Positions 35,134 through 44,659 of a DNA stretch of 64,000 bases are shown here, one piece after another. The stretch is taken from contig JAODBM010000114.1 of assembly GCA_025463985.1 (NCBI GenBank), positions 1-64,000 of the forward strand, in the 5' to 3' direction. The notes under the pieces are model-generated. The model was given only the letters and a program-made list of their open reading frames with translations. It did not search any database and was not told the origin of the DNA. Position 1 is the stretch's first letter, and each line of letters starts with the position of its first letter. This stretch comes from Acidimicrobiales bacterium. GTDB lineage: Bacteria > Actinomycetota > Acidimicrobiia > Acidimicrobiales > Iamiaceae. The translations under genes were made by a program, and so were the position numbers.

Positions 35134-35484
35134 GTGCTCAAGAACCTGCGCCGTCGGTTGTCCCAGAGCGTCGAGGAGATCCACGAGGTCCGGTTGCAGA
35201 GCCGGTTCGCCGGGCTCGACGTGTCGCCGATCGCCGCCGCGCCGCCGCGCGCTCCAGTGCGCATGGCCGGCGAGGTGCAGGGCACGCAGGTCGTGCCGCG
35301 GGCCGGCTCGCCGTCGCTCGAGGTCACGATCAGCGATGGGACCGGGCGGGCGGTGGCCGTCTTCACCGGCCGGCGGCGCCTCGGTGGCGTCGAGTGCGGG
35401 CGCAGCGTGCTGATCGAGGGCGTGGGCCGCACCGAGCACGGTCACATCCTCGTGCTGAACCCCGCGTACCAGCTGCTCGACTGA
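35134..35484 (+). CDS. OB-fold nucleic-acid-binding protein
   Basis: A 116-residue protein with an OB fold: GEVQGTQVVP, LEVTISDGTGRAVAVFTGRRRLGGVECGRSVLIEG. Homologues such as mycobacterial Rv2694c sit beside the trkA pair exactly as here. The function is unknown. The GTG at 35134 is chosen after GAAGG; another in-frame GTG lies at 35119. Confidence 0.8.
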   Translation: MLKNLRRRLSQSVEEIHEVRLQSRFAGLDVSPIAAAPPRAPVRMAGEVQGTQVVPRAGSPSLEVTISDGTGRAVAVFTGRRRLGGVECGRSVLIEGVGRTEHGHILVLNPAYQLLD

Positions 35485-35500
35485 GTCGCGCCTTCGGCGG

Positions 35501-36169
35501 TCAGCCCAGCAGCGTGGTGACGACGCCGCTCTCGGCATCGGGGGAGGTGAGCACGAGCACCTCGTCGCCGCTGCGCAGCACGGTGTCGCCGCGCGGGACG
35601 ATCACGTGCCCGTCGCGGATGACCGCCACCACCGTGGAGTCGCGCGGGAAGCCCAGCGACGCGATGTCGCGGCCCGCGCTCGGCGACTGGTCGGTGAGGG
35701 TGGCCTCCGACAGTCGGGCCTTGCCGCCTTCGAACGACAGCAGGCGCACGAGCGTGCCGACCGACACGGCTTCCTCGACCAGGGCGGTGAGCAGGTGGGG
35801 GGTCGAGACCGAGACGTCGACGCCCCACATCTCGTTGAACATCCACTCGTTCTTCGGGTTGTTGACGCGGGCCACGACGCGCGGCACTGCGAACTCCTGC
35901 TTGGCCAGCAGCGAGATGACGAGGTTGTCCTCGTCGTCGCCGGTGACCGCGGCCACGACCTCGGCCCGCACGACCTCGGCGCGGGCGAACTCCGACACCT
36001 CGCAGGCGTCGGCCACGACCCAGGTGACCCCGGCTGGCTCGCCCATCGCCTGCGCGGCGGCGACCCGCTCGGCGTCGATCTCGACGATCGTGACCTCGTG
36101 GCCGGCCTTGACCAGATCGTCGGCGATGAACATGCCGACGTTGCCGCCTCCTGCGATGACGACCCGCAT
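35501..36169 (-). CDS. trkA: TrkA potassium-uptake regulator (second of pair)
   Basis: A 222-residue protein with an N-terminal Rossmann RCK domain (MRVVIAGGGNVGMFIADDL, with acidic VEID at the second strand end) and a C-terminal RCK-C domain. It gates a cation channel or transporter in response to NAD(H) or ATP. The start overlaps the stop of the other trkA gene. It matches the CeoB/CeoC pair of mycobacteria. Confidence 0.92.
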   Translation of the reverse strand: MRVVIAGGGNVGMFIADDLVKAGHEVTIVEIDAERVAAAQAMGEPAGVTWVVADACEVSEFARAEVVRAEVVAAVTGDDEDNLVISLLAKQEFAVPRVVARVNNPKNEWMFNEMWGVDVSVSTPHLLTALVEEAVSVGTLVRLLSFEGGKARLSEATLTDQSPSAGRDIASLGFPRDSTVVAVIRDGHVIVPRGDTVLRSGDEVLVLTSPDAESGVVTTLLG

Positions 36170-36837
36170 CAGTGCCCGCTCCCCGTGGTCGGTTCGCCCA
36201 GGTGCTGGTCGAACGCATCGATGTGGTCGCCGGCGACGGCCACGTGGACGACGTCGCCCTCCTGGGCGACCAGGTTCGGATCGGGGATGGCGGCCACGCC
36301 GAGACGGCTGAGGCTGACCACCCGGGCCGAGCCCGCGATGTCGATCCCGGCTACGGGCTTGCCGGCCCAGTGGGACGGCACCGGCCGCTCGATCAGCACG
36401 ACCTTGGCGCTCGGGTCGATCCAGTCGACGGTGGGTCGCTCCGGCAGGATGCGGTGCAGCACCCGCTCGGTGGCCCACTGCACCGTGGCGATGGTCGGGA
36501 TGCCCAGGCGCTCGTAGATGGCGGCGCGGCGGGGATCGTAGATGCGCGCCACCACGCGGTCGATGCCGAACGTCTCGCGCGCCACGCGGGCCACGAGGAT
36601 GTTCGAGTTGTCGCCGTTGGTGACCGCCGCGAGCGCGCCGGCGTCTTCGATGCCGGCCTCCTGCAGCCGGTCCCGGTCGAAGCCGACGCCGACGACCGTG
36701 CGGCCGCCGAACCCTTCGGGCAGCCGATCGAACGCCTTCGGGCGGCGATCGATCACGGCAGCGGTGTGCCCCAGCTCTTCAACCGAACGAGCCAGGCCCG
36801 CACCGACCCGGCCGCAGCCGACGACCACGATGTGCAC
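36169..36837 (-). CDS. trkA: TrkA potassium-uptake regulator (first of pair)
   Basis: A 222-residue paralogue with RCK-N (MHIVVVGCGRVGAGLARS) and RCK-C (VVHVAVAGDHIDAF) domains. The start at 36837 is preferred over the GTG at 36846 because GGGAGG lies 7 bases before it and abuts the earlier GTG. No TrkH-type channel is encoded here. The divergent APC permease may be the partner, as the gene order is conserved in mycobacteria. Confidence 0.9.
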   Translation of the reverse strand: MHIVVVGCGRVGAGLARSVEELGHTAAVIDRRPKAFDRLPEGFGGRTVVGVGFDRDRLQEAGIEDAGALAAVTNGDNSNILVARVARETFGIDRVVARIYDPRRAAIYERLGIPTIATVQWATERVLHRILPERPTVDWIDPSAKVVLIERPVPSHWAGKPVAGIDIAGSARVVSLSRLGVAAIPDPNLVAQEGDVVHVAVAGDHIDAFDQHLGEPTTGSGH

Positions 36838-37086
36838 GCTGTTCACCTCCCGCGACCCAGGGTTTGGGCACGAGGGCTGAGCCTAGGGCCACCGTGGGCC
36901 CCGGACCACCAGGCGACGGCGCCGCGCGTCACCTGTCCTCGACCTGTCGCGGCCGCTCCGCCGGACCGGCGGGTCGGGCCGGTTCGCGGAGAAGGTCCAA
37001 CACGTCTCCGCCGCATGGCCCCGGCTCGCCGGACCCCTACGATGCCCGTCTGCGTGCGCCCCACGCTCGACATCCCGGAAGGACCG

Positions 37087-39003
37087 ATGGCGCCACTCAA
37101 GCGGATCCTGGTCGGCAAGCCGATCGCCAGCAGCGAAGAGCACCACCAGCGCCTCGGCATCCCGACGGCGCTGGCCGTGTTCGCGTCGGACGCGATCTCG
37201 TCCACGGCCTATGCCACGGAAGAGATCCTCTTCGTCCTCATGGCCGCGGTGGCGTTCCCGTCCTCGCACCACTACCTCATGCCGCTCGGGATCATCGCGG
37301 TGTTCCTCCTGGCCGTCGTCGCCACGTCGTACAGCCAGACGATCCACGCCTATCCCGACGGTGGCGGCGCCTATGTCGTGAGCCGCGAGAACATCAGCCA
37401 GACCGCCGCGCTCGTGGCCGGCGCGTCGCTGCTGGTCGACTACACGCTCACCGTGGCCGTGTCGGTCTCCTCAGGCGTGCTGGCCATCGGCTCGGCCTTC
37501 CACTTCAACAGCCAGACCGCCCTACGCATCGGGCTGGCCCTGTTCTTCGTCGGCTTGATGATGCTGGGCAACCTGCGCGGCGTGAAGGAGTCGGGCCGCA
37601 TCTTCGCCTTCCCGACCTACGCCTACGTCTTCTTCCTCGGCACGCTCATCCTCTACGGGATGTACAAGATCGGGTTCCAGCATCTCGGTCCCATCCCCGG
37701 TTCGGCCCAGAAGGCCCAGGAGTTCGCCAAGGCGCACGGCAAGAACGAACGCGACCTGGCCAAGTCGGTCGGCCTGTTCATCCTCCTGCGGGCCTTCTCG
37801 TCCGGGGCCGTCGTGCTGTCGGGCGTCGAAGCGATCTCGAACGGCGTGCCGGCCTTCCGCCGGCCCGAATCGCGCAATGCGGCCACGACCCTCAAGCTCA
37901 TGGCCGTGATCCTGGGCGCCTCGACGCTTGGCGTGACCTACCTGGCCACCCACCTGCACCCGGTGTTCATCGAGAACGGCGACACCGTGCTGTCGCAGAT
38001 GGGCAGCAGCGTCTTCGGCAAGGGCACGTTCTTCTACTACGCGCTGCAGATCGCCACGTTCGCCATCCTGATCCTGGCGGCGAACACCGCCTTCGCCGAC
38101 TTCCCGCGGCTCAGCTCGATCATCGCCCGCGACGGCTTCCTGCCTCGGCAGCTCGCCAACCGGGGCGACCGGCTCGTCTTCTCGAACGGCGTGATCATCC
38201 TGTCGGCCATGGCGGGCGTGCTGATCGTCGTGTTCAAGGCGCAGGTCAGCGCCCTGATCCCGCTCTACGCCGTCGGCGTGTTCATGGGCTTCACGCTGTC
38301 CCAGTTCGGCATGACCCGGCACCACCTCAAGCTGCGCGAGCCGAACTGGCAGCGGGGGCTGGTGATCAACGGCCTCGGTTGCGTGATGACCGGCATCGTG
38401 CTGGCCGTCGTGGTGATCTCGAAGTTCACCGAGGGCGCCTGGATCCCCGTCGTCGTCATCCCGCTCATCGTGCTGCTGTTCAAGGGCATCCACGGCCACT
38501 ACCACCGGATGGACCAAGCGCTGGCCGTCGCGCCGGCCGAGAAGGCGCGGCGCAAGACCAACACGGTCGTCGTGCTCGTCGGCCGCATCACCAAGGGCTC
38601 GCTGCAGGCCATCGCCTACGCCCGGTCGCTCAACCCCGACCGGCTCGTGGCGGTGTCGGTCGTGTCCAACGGCGAGGAGCAGCAGCGCATCACCGACTCG
38701 TTCGAGCAGCACGGCATCCCCGTCGAGCTGCGGACGATCTACTCGCCCTACCGCGAGCTCTCCGGCCCGGTGCTGCGGTTCATCGACGAGCTCGACGCCG
38801 AGTACGACGACGACTTCATGACCGTCGTCCTCCCGGAGTTCGTGCTGGACCACTGGTGGCAGCAGCTCTTGCACAACCAGAGCGCCCTCCTGCTGCGCAC
38901 GCGCCTGCGCAGCCGCCCGAACACGGTGGTCACGTCGGTGCCGTTCCACATCCGGGACGGCGAGGTGCTGGTCGGTGGCGAGCCCGAGGCAACCTCGTCC
39001 TGA
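37087..39003 (+). CDS. APC-superfamily permease
   Basis: A 638-residue permease with about 12 membrane segments (motif SDAISSTAYATEEILFVL, then YPDGGGAYVVSRENI) and a C-terminal cytosolic domain of about 150 residues that resembles universal stress folds. The family covers amino acid and KUP-like potassium transporters. Position next to two TrkA genes favours a cation or osmotic role. GGAAGGA precedes the ATG. Confidence 0.88.
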   Translation: MAPLKRILVGKPIASSEEHHQRLGIPTALAVFASDAISSTAYATEEILFVLMAAVAFPSSHHYLMPLGIIAVFLLAVVATSYSQTIHAYPDGGGAYVVSRENISQTAALVAGASLLVDYTLTVAVSVSSGVLAIGSAFHFNSQTALRIGLALFFVGLMMLGNLRGVKESGRIFAFPTYAYVFFLGTLILYGMYKIGFQHLGPIPGSAQKAQEFAKAHGKNERDLAKSVGLFILLRAFSSGAVVLSGVEAISNGVPAFRRPESRNAATTLKLMAVILGASTLGVTYLATHLHPVFIENGDTVLSQMGSSVFGKGTFFYYALQIATFAILILAANTAFADFPRLSSIIARDGFLPRQLANRGDRLVFSNGVIILSAMAGVLIVVFKAQVSALIPLYAVGVFMGFTLSQFGMTRHHLKLREPNWQRGLVINGLGCVMTGIVLAVVVISKFTEGAWIPVVVIPLIVLLFKGIHGHYHRMDQALAVAPAEKARRKTNTVVVLVGRITKGSLQAIAYARSLNPDRLVAVSVVSNGEEQQRITDSFEQHGIPVELRTIYSPYRELSGPVLRFIDELDAEYDDDFMTVVLPEFVLDHWWQQLLHNQSALLLRTRLRSRPNTVVTSVPFHIRDGEVLVGGEPEATSS

Positions 39004-39040
39004 ACACGGCCGCTCGGCCGCACAGGCGTAGCGTGGTCGC

Positions 39041-42000
39041 GTGACCACCGGCGCCGAGGAACCGCTCGTTCCCGACCTGATCGAGGTCCAAGTCCCCGTC
39101 GGAGGGCGGGTGGTCGTCGCCAGCGATCTCCACCTCGGCCAGAACGCCACGCCGTCGTCCGAGCAGGTCGCCGCCGAGCTGGCCCGCGCCATCGAGAGCC
39201 GGCCGGGGCCCGGCGTGGTCGTGCTGGCCGGCAACACGTTCGAGCTGCTCTCCGAACCCCACGACGATCCGGCGCGCGCCCTGCGGGCCCACCCACGGCT
39301 CGCGAGCGCACTCGCCGCCTACGCCGCCGAACCGCACCGCAGGGTGCTCGTGCTGGCCGGCAACCACGACGCCAGCCTGGCGTGGCATGCGCCGGCGGTG
39401 CGCGCGCTCTGCACCGAGATCGGCGCCGAGGTGGCGCTGGCCGCCGACCTCGTGATCGAGACCGGCGGCGGAGCGCGCCGGGTCCGGGTCGAGCACGGCC
39501 ACCAGCTCGACCCCGCCAACGCGTTCGACGACCCCCGCAATCCCGGCGAGACACCGCTCGGCTACCACATGGTCCGCGACCTGCTCCCGCTGGCCAAGCG
39601 CTCGAACTCGAACTGGCTCGACGGCATCGAGCTCGTGATCGATCCGGGCGACACGATCTCGTTCGTCCGGTCGCGCCTGGCCTACCGGCAGCTGGCCCGC
39701 CGCTCGCTCACGCTGCTGCTCGCCCCGATCGTCGCCGGACTGCTCGCGCTCACCTGGGTGCTCGCGGGTCGAGACCCCGACCAGGGCATGCTCGTCGCCG
39801 CGCGTGCCGCGCTCGTCGCCGGCGGCGGCCTGTTGGTGTCGGTCATCGTGGGGGGCGCCTGGTGGACGTGGGCGGCGCGGCGCCCGCTCGCCGCGCTCTG
39901 GCCCGCGGCCGTTCCGGGCAGCCGGCGTGGCCAGAACGAGGCGGCGCGCCGCGTTGCTGGGCAGCTCCTCGGTGATGGTTGGGCCGGTTACATCACCGGT
40001 CACACGCACCTGCCCGAGCTGCGCGACCTCGGCGGCGGCTTCTACGGCAACGCCGGCGCCGGCGGTGCGGTCGTCGAGCGGCGCCCCGGCCGGCTCGGCA
40101 TGCCTGCGGCCTACGCCGTGGGCCGCCGCCTGTCGTGGATCGAGATCGAGGCCGGCTCGAGCCTCCATGTCGAGCTCCGCTGGGGGCGCCAGGCGCTGCC
40201 GTCGAGCACGATGCTCGAGCGGATCTTCACCCGCCCGGTGCAGGGCGGCACGCCCCGCCCGAGCGTTGTGGCGTCGTGGCCCAACGGCCAGCAATGGCCC
40301 GTGGCGACGCACGGCGAGTACGACCGCCGAGAGAAGGTGCGCCGCTACGGCGCCTTGCTGATCGCGTTCGCCGGGGTCATCGACCTGCTGTCGGCCATCA
40401 CCCCGCCCATGTTCGGGCGGCTCAAAGAGGTCACCAAGTGGGTGCCGCTCGGCGTGGCGGGCGCGCAGACGGCCGCCGTCCTGGTCGTGCTCGCGGGCAT
40501 CGCCCTGCTCCTGCTGGCCCGAGGCGTGCGACGCGGGCAGCGCCATGCGTGGGGGCTCGCCCTCGGGCTGCTGTTGGCCACCACCGTGCTGCACCTGGCC
40601 AAGGGCCTCGACATCTCCGAGTCGATCCTGTCGCTCATCGCCGCGGTCTTCCTGGCTGCCAACCAGCGTCACTTCCGCGCTCGGGTCGACGAGCCCTCGG
40701 TCGTGCGTGGCCTGCTCACGATCCTTGTCGGCGCCGTCGCCGCGCTGTCGGCCGGCCTCGTCGCCGTGCTGACCGTGGGCGGCAAGAACCGCCCCGGCGT
40801 CCGCACCGCAGTGCAGGCGGTGGCGCAGCGGTTGATCGGCATGCACACGATCGCGCTGCCGAACCGGGTCGATCGGTTCCTGCAGCCGACGCTGTTGGCC
40901 ACGTCGGTCGGGCTGGCCGTCGCCGCGGGCTGGCTGCTGTTCCGTCCCGTCGTGGCCCGGCGGCTCGACGACCGGCCGCCCGAGTCGGTCGAGCAGGCCC
41001 GCCGGCTCGTCGGCCAGTACGGCGGCGACACGTTGTCCTACTTCGCGCTGCGGGACGACAAGCGCTTCTTCTTCTGGGGCGACACGATGGTCGCCTTCGC
41101 GGTGTACCAAGGCGTCTGCCTGGTGTCGCCCGATCCGATCGGCCCCAAGGCCGAGCAGCGTGACGCGTGGGCCGCGTTCCGCACCTTTGCCGACGACCAC
41201 GGCTGGTCGGTGGCGATCATGGCCGCCAGCGAAGCCTGGTTGCCGATCTATCGGGCGTCGGGCATGCACGACCTCTACGTCGGCGACGAGGGGGTGGTCG
41301 ACGTGCGCCGGTTCGAGCTCTCCGGCGGCCGCAACAAGGGCCTCCGTCAGGCCGTCAACCGCATCGCCAAGTACGGCTACCGCGCCGAGTTCCACGATCC
41401 GGCGCACATCGACCCCGAGCTCGAGCGCAAGCTGCGCCTGCTCATGACCGAGAGCCGCAGAGGTGAGGTCGAGCGCGGGTTCTCGATGACGCTCGGCCGC
41501 ATCTTCGAGAAGGACGACGAGGGCCTGCTGCTGGCGGTCTGCTTCGGCCCCGACGACGAGCCCGTCGCGTTCTGCCAGTACGTGCCGGCCGAGGCGATCG
41601 ACGGCTACTCGCTCGACCTCATGCGCCGCAGCGAGGGCGAGCACCCCAACGGCCTGACCGACTTCGTGGTGGTGGAGACCATCAGGCACCTGAAGGCGCA
41701 GGGCAAGGTCGGCCTCGGGCTCAACTTCGCGGTCATGCGCGCCGTGATGGCGGGCGAGCGGGGCGACGGCAACCTGCCCCGGATGCAGCGGTGGTTCCTG
41801 CAACGCATGAGCGATTCGATGCAGATCGAGTCGCTCTGGCGCTTCAACTCGAAGTTCGACCCGGACTGGGTGCCGCGCTACGCCGTCTACGACTCGGCGG
41901 AGAACTTCCTCACCGCGGCTGTCGCCGTCGCAAAGGCCGAGGGCTTCTCCGACCTGCCGTTGATCGGGCGCTTCTTCACGCCCAAGTGCGACGAGTCGGC

Positions 42001-42202
42001 GCTGCCGGCGGCGCCGGGCATGTCGTCGGAAGAATCGTCGTGCGAGCCCGACGACAACGCGCTGACCAGCGTCGACTCGGGCCCCGACGAGTCGGCTGAG
42101 GCCCCACCGGCTCCGGCGCCCGTGCCGGCGACGAGCGCATCGAGCAACGGCGGCCCCCCGCCGGACGCGGCGTCCGCCCGCGGCCCGCGCCAGGCCTCCT
42201 GA
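39041..42202 (+). CDS. Metallophosphoesterase-MprF-like fusion protein
   Basis: A 1053-residue membrane protein. Residues 1 to about 330 form a calcineurin-like phosphoesterase: D29-L-H31, G64-N-T-F-E68, GNHD (107-110), HGH (152-154) and GHTH (320-323). Two membrane helices are inserted at about 224-243 and 254-276. The bridging Asp of GDxxD is Asn. A block of about six membrane segments follows (about 435-640). A DUF2156 domain lies at about 690-985, with DSMQIESLWRFNSKFDPDW, as in phosphatidylglycerol lysyltransferases. The tail is acidic and proline-rich. It may modify lipids. TAGCGT lies 6 bases before the GTG. Confidence 0.82.
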   Translation: MTTGAEEPLVPDLIEVQVPVGGRVVVASDLHLGQNATPSSEQVAAELARAIESRPGPGVVVLAGNTFELLSEPHDDPARALRAHPRLASALAAYAAEPHRRVLVLAGNHDASLAWHAPAVRALCTEIGAEVALAADLVIETGGGARRVRVEHGHQLDPANAFDDPRNPGETPLGYHMVRDLLPLAKRSNSNWLDGIELVIDPGDTISFVRSRLAYRQLARRSLTLLLAPIVAGLLALTWVLAGRDPDQGMLVAARAALVAGGGLLVSVIVGGAWWTWAARRPLAALWPAAVPGSRRGQNEAARRVAGQLLGDGWAGYITGHTHLPELRDLGGGFYGNAGAGGAVVERRPGRLGMPAAYAVGRRLSWIEIEAGSSLHVELRWGRQALPSSTMLERIFTRPVQGGTPRPSVVASWPNGQQWPVATHGEYDRREKVRRYGALLIAFAGVIDLLSAITPPMFGRLKEVTKWVPLGVAGAQTAAVLVVLAGIALLLLARGVRRGQRHAWGLALGLLLATTVLHLAKGLDISESILSLIAAVFLAANQRHFRARVDEPSVVRGLLTILVGAVAALSAGLVAVLTVGGKNRPGVRTAVQAVAQRLIGMHTIALPNRVDRFLQPTLLATSVGLAVAAGWLLFRPVVARRLDDRPPESVEQARRLVGQYGGDTLSYFALRDDKRFFFWGDTMVAFAVYQGVCLVSPDPIGPKAEQRDAWAAFRTFADDHGWSVAIMAASEAWLPIYRASGMHDLYVGDEGVVDVRRFELSGGRNKGLRQAVNRIAKYGYRAEFHDPAHIDPELERKLRLLMTESRRGEVERGFSMTLGRIFEKDDEGLLLAVCFGPDDEPVAFCQYVPAEAIDGYSLDLMRRSEGEHPNGLTDFVVVETIRHLKAQGKVGLGLNFAVMRAVMAGERGDGNLPRMQRWFLQRMSDSMQIESLWRFNSKFDPDWVPRYAVYDSAENFLTAAVAVAKAEGFSDLPLIGRFFTPKCDESALPAAPGMSSEESSCEPDDNALTSVDSGPDESAEAPPAPAPVPATSASSNGGPPPDAASARGPRQAS

Positions 42203-42272
42203 GCACCGCGCCGAGCGGCGCCGGAACGTCAGCCGGCTGTAAGAACGCGCCTCGTCGTTGCGTCATCTGATC

Positions 42273-42303
42273 GGGTGGGCACTCGTCCCCCCTGAGCCCA
42301 CCC
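42273..42303. terminator. Hairpin between the fusion gene and dienelactone hydrolase
   Basis: GGGTGGGC (42273-42280) pairs with GCCCACCC (42296-42303) around a 15-base loop, between convergent genes. Confidence 0.45.
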
Positions 42304-42371
42304 AAAGTGCGGCGAGGGGGCAGCCGTGACCCCTCCACTTCACGGTTGTCCTCTCCTGCACGGACGGGGCG

Positions 42372-43079
42372 CTACCGGACGGGGAGGTGCCGAGCGAGGA
42401 ACGCCACGGTCGTGTTCCAGGCCGCGGCCGCCGCGTCCGGGTCGTGGAACGTGGGCGCCTCATGGTTGTCGAAGGCGTGGCCGGCGCCGGCGTGCACCAC
42501 CGCCTCGATGTCGGGTCGCTCGGCGGCCGCGGCCACGACGCGGTCGATGTCAGCGGCCGGGATGAAGGCATCGGCGGACCCGAAGTGCAGCAGCACCGGG
42601 CAGGTGACCGCGTCGGCGCGATCGAGCGCCTCGGCGACGCCGGAGCCGTAGTACGAGACCGCGCACGCGGGCGTGCCGTCGGTCGCGACTCGCCAGGCCA
42701 TCGTGCCGCCGAAGCAGAACCCGATCGCACCCGGGCGGCCATCGACCTCGTCCCGCTCGGCGAGCCGCTCGAGGGAGGCCACGCTGTCGCTCACGGCGCG
42801 GTCGAGGTCGACCGTGACGACGATCTCGAACGACGCCGCCAGACCGGCCTCGTCGTGGTCGGCCACCCATCCGGGCTGCTGACGCCAGAACAGGTCCGGT
42901 GCGGCCACCACGTAGCCGAGCTGCGCGAGGCGCTCGGCCACCGCCACGATGTAGCTCCCGACCCCGAAGATCTCCTGGTAGAGCGCGAGGCCCGGGCCGT
43001 GACCGGCCTCGGGGAGCCAGAGGTGCAGGTCGAAGGAGCCGTCGTCGACGGTGACGGTCTCGGTGCGGGTGGTGATCAT
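42372..43079 (-). CDS. Dienelactone hydrolase family protein
   Basis: A 235-residue alpha/beta hydrolase with the Cys nucleophile in GFCFGGTM, Asp in FGSADAFIP and His in GAGHAFDN. Classical members open dienelactone in chlorocatechol breakdown; many actinobacterial copies have unknown substrates. It starts 12 bases after the MBL gene ends and is probably in its operon. Confidence 0.92.
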   Translation of the reverse strand: MITTRTETVTVDDGSFDLHLWLPEAGHGPGLALYQEIFGVGSYIVAVAERLAQLGYVVAAPDLFWRQQPGWVADHDEAGLAASFEIVVTVDLDRAVSDSVASLERLAERDEVDGRPGAIGFCFGGTMAWRVATDGTPACAVSYYGSGVAEALDRADAVTCPVLLHFGSADAFIPAADIDRVVAAAAERPDIEAVVHAGAGHAFDNHEAPTFHDPDAAAAAWNTTVAFLARHLPVR

Positions 43080-43091
43080 GGTGTGGCGACC

Positions 43092-43802
43092 TCAGCCGAA
43101 CATCGTGAGCCACTGATCGAGGCTCTGGGGACGGAACACCACGTTGCGCGAGCGGGTCTCGGCCATGGTCGCTGACGGCTTCTCGGAGTAGAGGTGGCCG
43201 GGATAGAGCACGGCGTCGTCGGGCACCTTCGCCAACCGCTGCGTGAGGCTCTCGTACATCGCGGCCGGGTCGCTGCCCGGCAGGTCGGTCCGGCCGCAGC
43301 CGTTGAGGAAGAGCGTGTCGCCCGCGACGAGGCGGCCGTCGACCAGGAAGCACTGGCTGCCCGGGGTGTGGCCGGGCGTGTGGATCAACGTGATCGGAAC
43401 CTCGCCGACGAAGACGGTGTCGCCGCTCTCGTGCGCGGTCAGCTCGGCGGCCGGGACCCCGGTCGACTTCTCGACCCACTCAGCTTCGGTGCGCTGCACG
43501 TGGATGGGGACCGGCGCGGCGTCCAGCAGCTCGCGGATGCCGGAGATGCCGTGGCCCATCAGGCTCCCGCCGACGTGGTCGGCGTGGTAGTGGGTGGCCA
43601 GGGCGCCGACGAGCCGCATGCCGTCGGCGGCCAGCGTGTCGAGGATCGCCTGCGGGTCGTAGGCCGGATCGATGACCACCGCCTCGCCCGTCTCCCGGTC
43701 GCCGACGAGGTAGAGGAAGTTGACCATCTGCTGTGCGATGGGGTCGTCCTCGGCGAAGTCGAGGCCCGACAGCAGCTGACGGAAGTAGAGGCGGTCGCTC
43801 AT
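43092..43802 (-). CDS. MBL-fold hydrolase, persulfide dioxygenase-like
   Basis: A 236-residue metallo-beta-lactamase-fold protein with THYHADH, HTPGHTPGS and the late LYPGHLY His. The phrase FLYLVGDRETGEAVVIDPA and the spacing are those of ETHE1-like persulfide dioxygenases and glyoxalase II relatives, which hold one iron. A TACGAT box lies 6 bases before the ATG. Confidence 0.85.
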   Translation of the reverse strand: MSDRLYFRQLLSGLDFAEDDPIAQQMVNFLYLVGDRETGEAVVIDPAYDPQAILDTLAADGMRLVGALATHYHADHVGGSLMGHGISGIRELLDAAPVPIHVQRTEAEWVEKSTGVPAAELTAHESGDTVFVGEVPITLIHTPGHTPGSQCFLVDGRLVAGDTLFLNGCGRTDLPGSDPAAMYESLTQRLAKVPDDAVLYPGHLYSEKPSATMAETRSRNVVFRPQSLDQWLTMFG

Positions 43803-43846
43803 GCGCGCATCGTAGGGCGGTCCAGCCCGGAGCACGCCGGAAGCGC

Positions 43847-44632
43847 TCAGTCCAGGTGGGTGCGGTGCCAGGCGCGCAGGGCGCCTTTGAACGCGGCGTC
43901 GTAGTGCTCGTAGCGCTCGCGCAGCGCCGGCCCCGGCCAGTCGGCCGGGAGCAGGGAGGCGGGCAGCAACGGGTCGGCCTGCAGGTGGCGCAGGACGGCT
44001 GCCGACAGCACGAAGCCGGCCGGCAGCGCCTCGGGGTCGCCGCCGGCCAGCGGATCCTCGAGGTGCCGGAGCCGCTCGTCGAGCTCGCCGGCGCGGGAGG
44101 CCCACCCGGGGAGGTCCCACAGCTCGGCCGCGAGCGCGGCGCCGTCGTCGGGGGTGCTGGTGAGCCACCGGCACTGCGCCGTCGCCACGGCCTCGGCCTC
44201 GGGCGAGCCGCTCGCGGCGAGGTTGTCCGGTCGCAGCCACACGCCCTCGCGGAGCTCGGCGAGCCGCAGCGCCGCCATGGCCCGCCGCAGCTCGGACCGG
44301 GCCGCGGCGGCGCGGGCGTCACCGACGACGATCGCCGTGCGCCAGCGGCCCGACCACGGCGCGGTGGCGCCGAGGCGTGAGGCCTCCTGGCGGACCTGGC
44401 GTTCGAGCAGCGGGCCCCCAAGGCGGTGACCGTCGCCGTCGGGCACGAGCTCACCCGCGGCCACCATCCGAGAGATCGCCACGCGGGTGGTGCCGTCGGC
44501 GATGCCGAACAGGCGACCCGAGCCCACGAGCACGCGGGTGGGCAGCCGGGGCGGATGGACGCCGAGCAGCGTGCTGGCGATGACGGAGCGGGCGGTCAGG
44601 GCACGCTCGCTGTTGTTACCGATCTTGTTCAC
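43847..44632 (-). CDS. PaaX-family transcriptional regulator
   Basis: A 261-residue regulator with an N-terminal winged helix (RSVIASTLLGVHPPRLPTRVLV...VAISRMVAAGEL) and the PaaX C-terminal domains. PaaX represses phenylacetate genes in response to phenylacetyl-CoA. Here no paa genes are near; it is divergent from a desaturase, so that gene is its likely target. The GTG start lies 10 bases from a TACACT box. Confidence 0.85.
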   Translation of the reverse strand: MNKIGNNSERALTARSVIASTLLGVHPPRLPTRVLVGSGRLFGIADGTTRVAISRMVAAGELVPDGDGHRLGGPLLERQVRQEASRLGATAPWSGRWRTAIVVGDARAAAARSELRRAMAALRLAELREGVWLRPDNLAASGSPEAEAVATAQCRWLTSTPDDGAALAAELWDLPGWASRAGELDERLRHLEDPLAGGDPEALPAGFVLSAAVLRHLQADPLLPASLLPADWPGPALRERYEHYDAAFKGALRAWHRTHLD

Positions 44633-44642
44633 GTGCAGGGGA

Positions 44643-44652
44643 AGTGTAATAT
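44643..44652. promoter_or_regulatory. Overlapping divergent -10 boxes of paaX-like and desaturase genes
   Basis: TACACT on the minus strand (44643-44648) and TAATAT on the plus strand (44647-44652) overlap by two bases. RNA polymerase cannot use both at once, so the two genes are likely expressed in alternation. Confidence 0.5.
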
Positions 44653-44659
44653 GGACGGC

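Noticed and set aside
38930..41803. A 957-codon minus-strand open frame under the phosphoesterase-MprF fusion gene.
   Set aside because: It reads as His/Arg/Gly-rich shadow sequence, and the plus strand encodes clear conserved motifs throughout.
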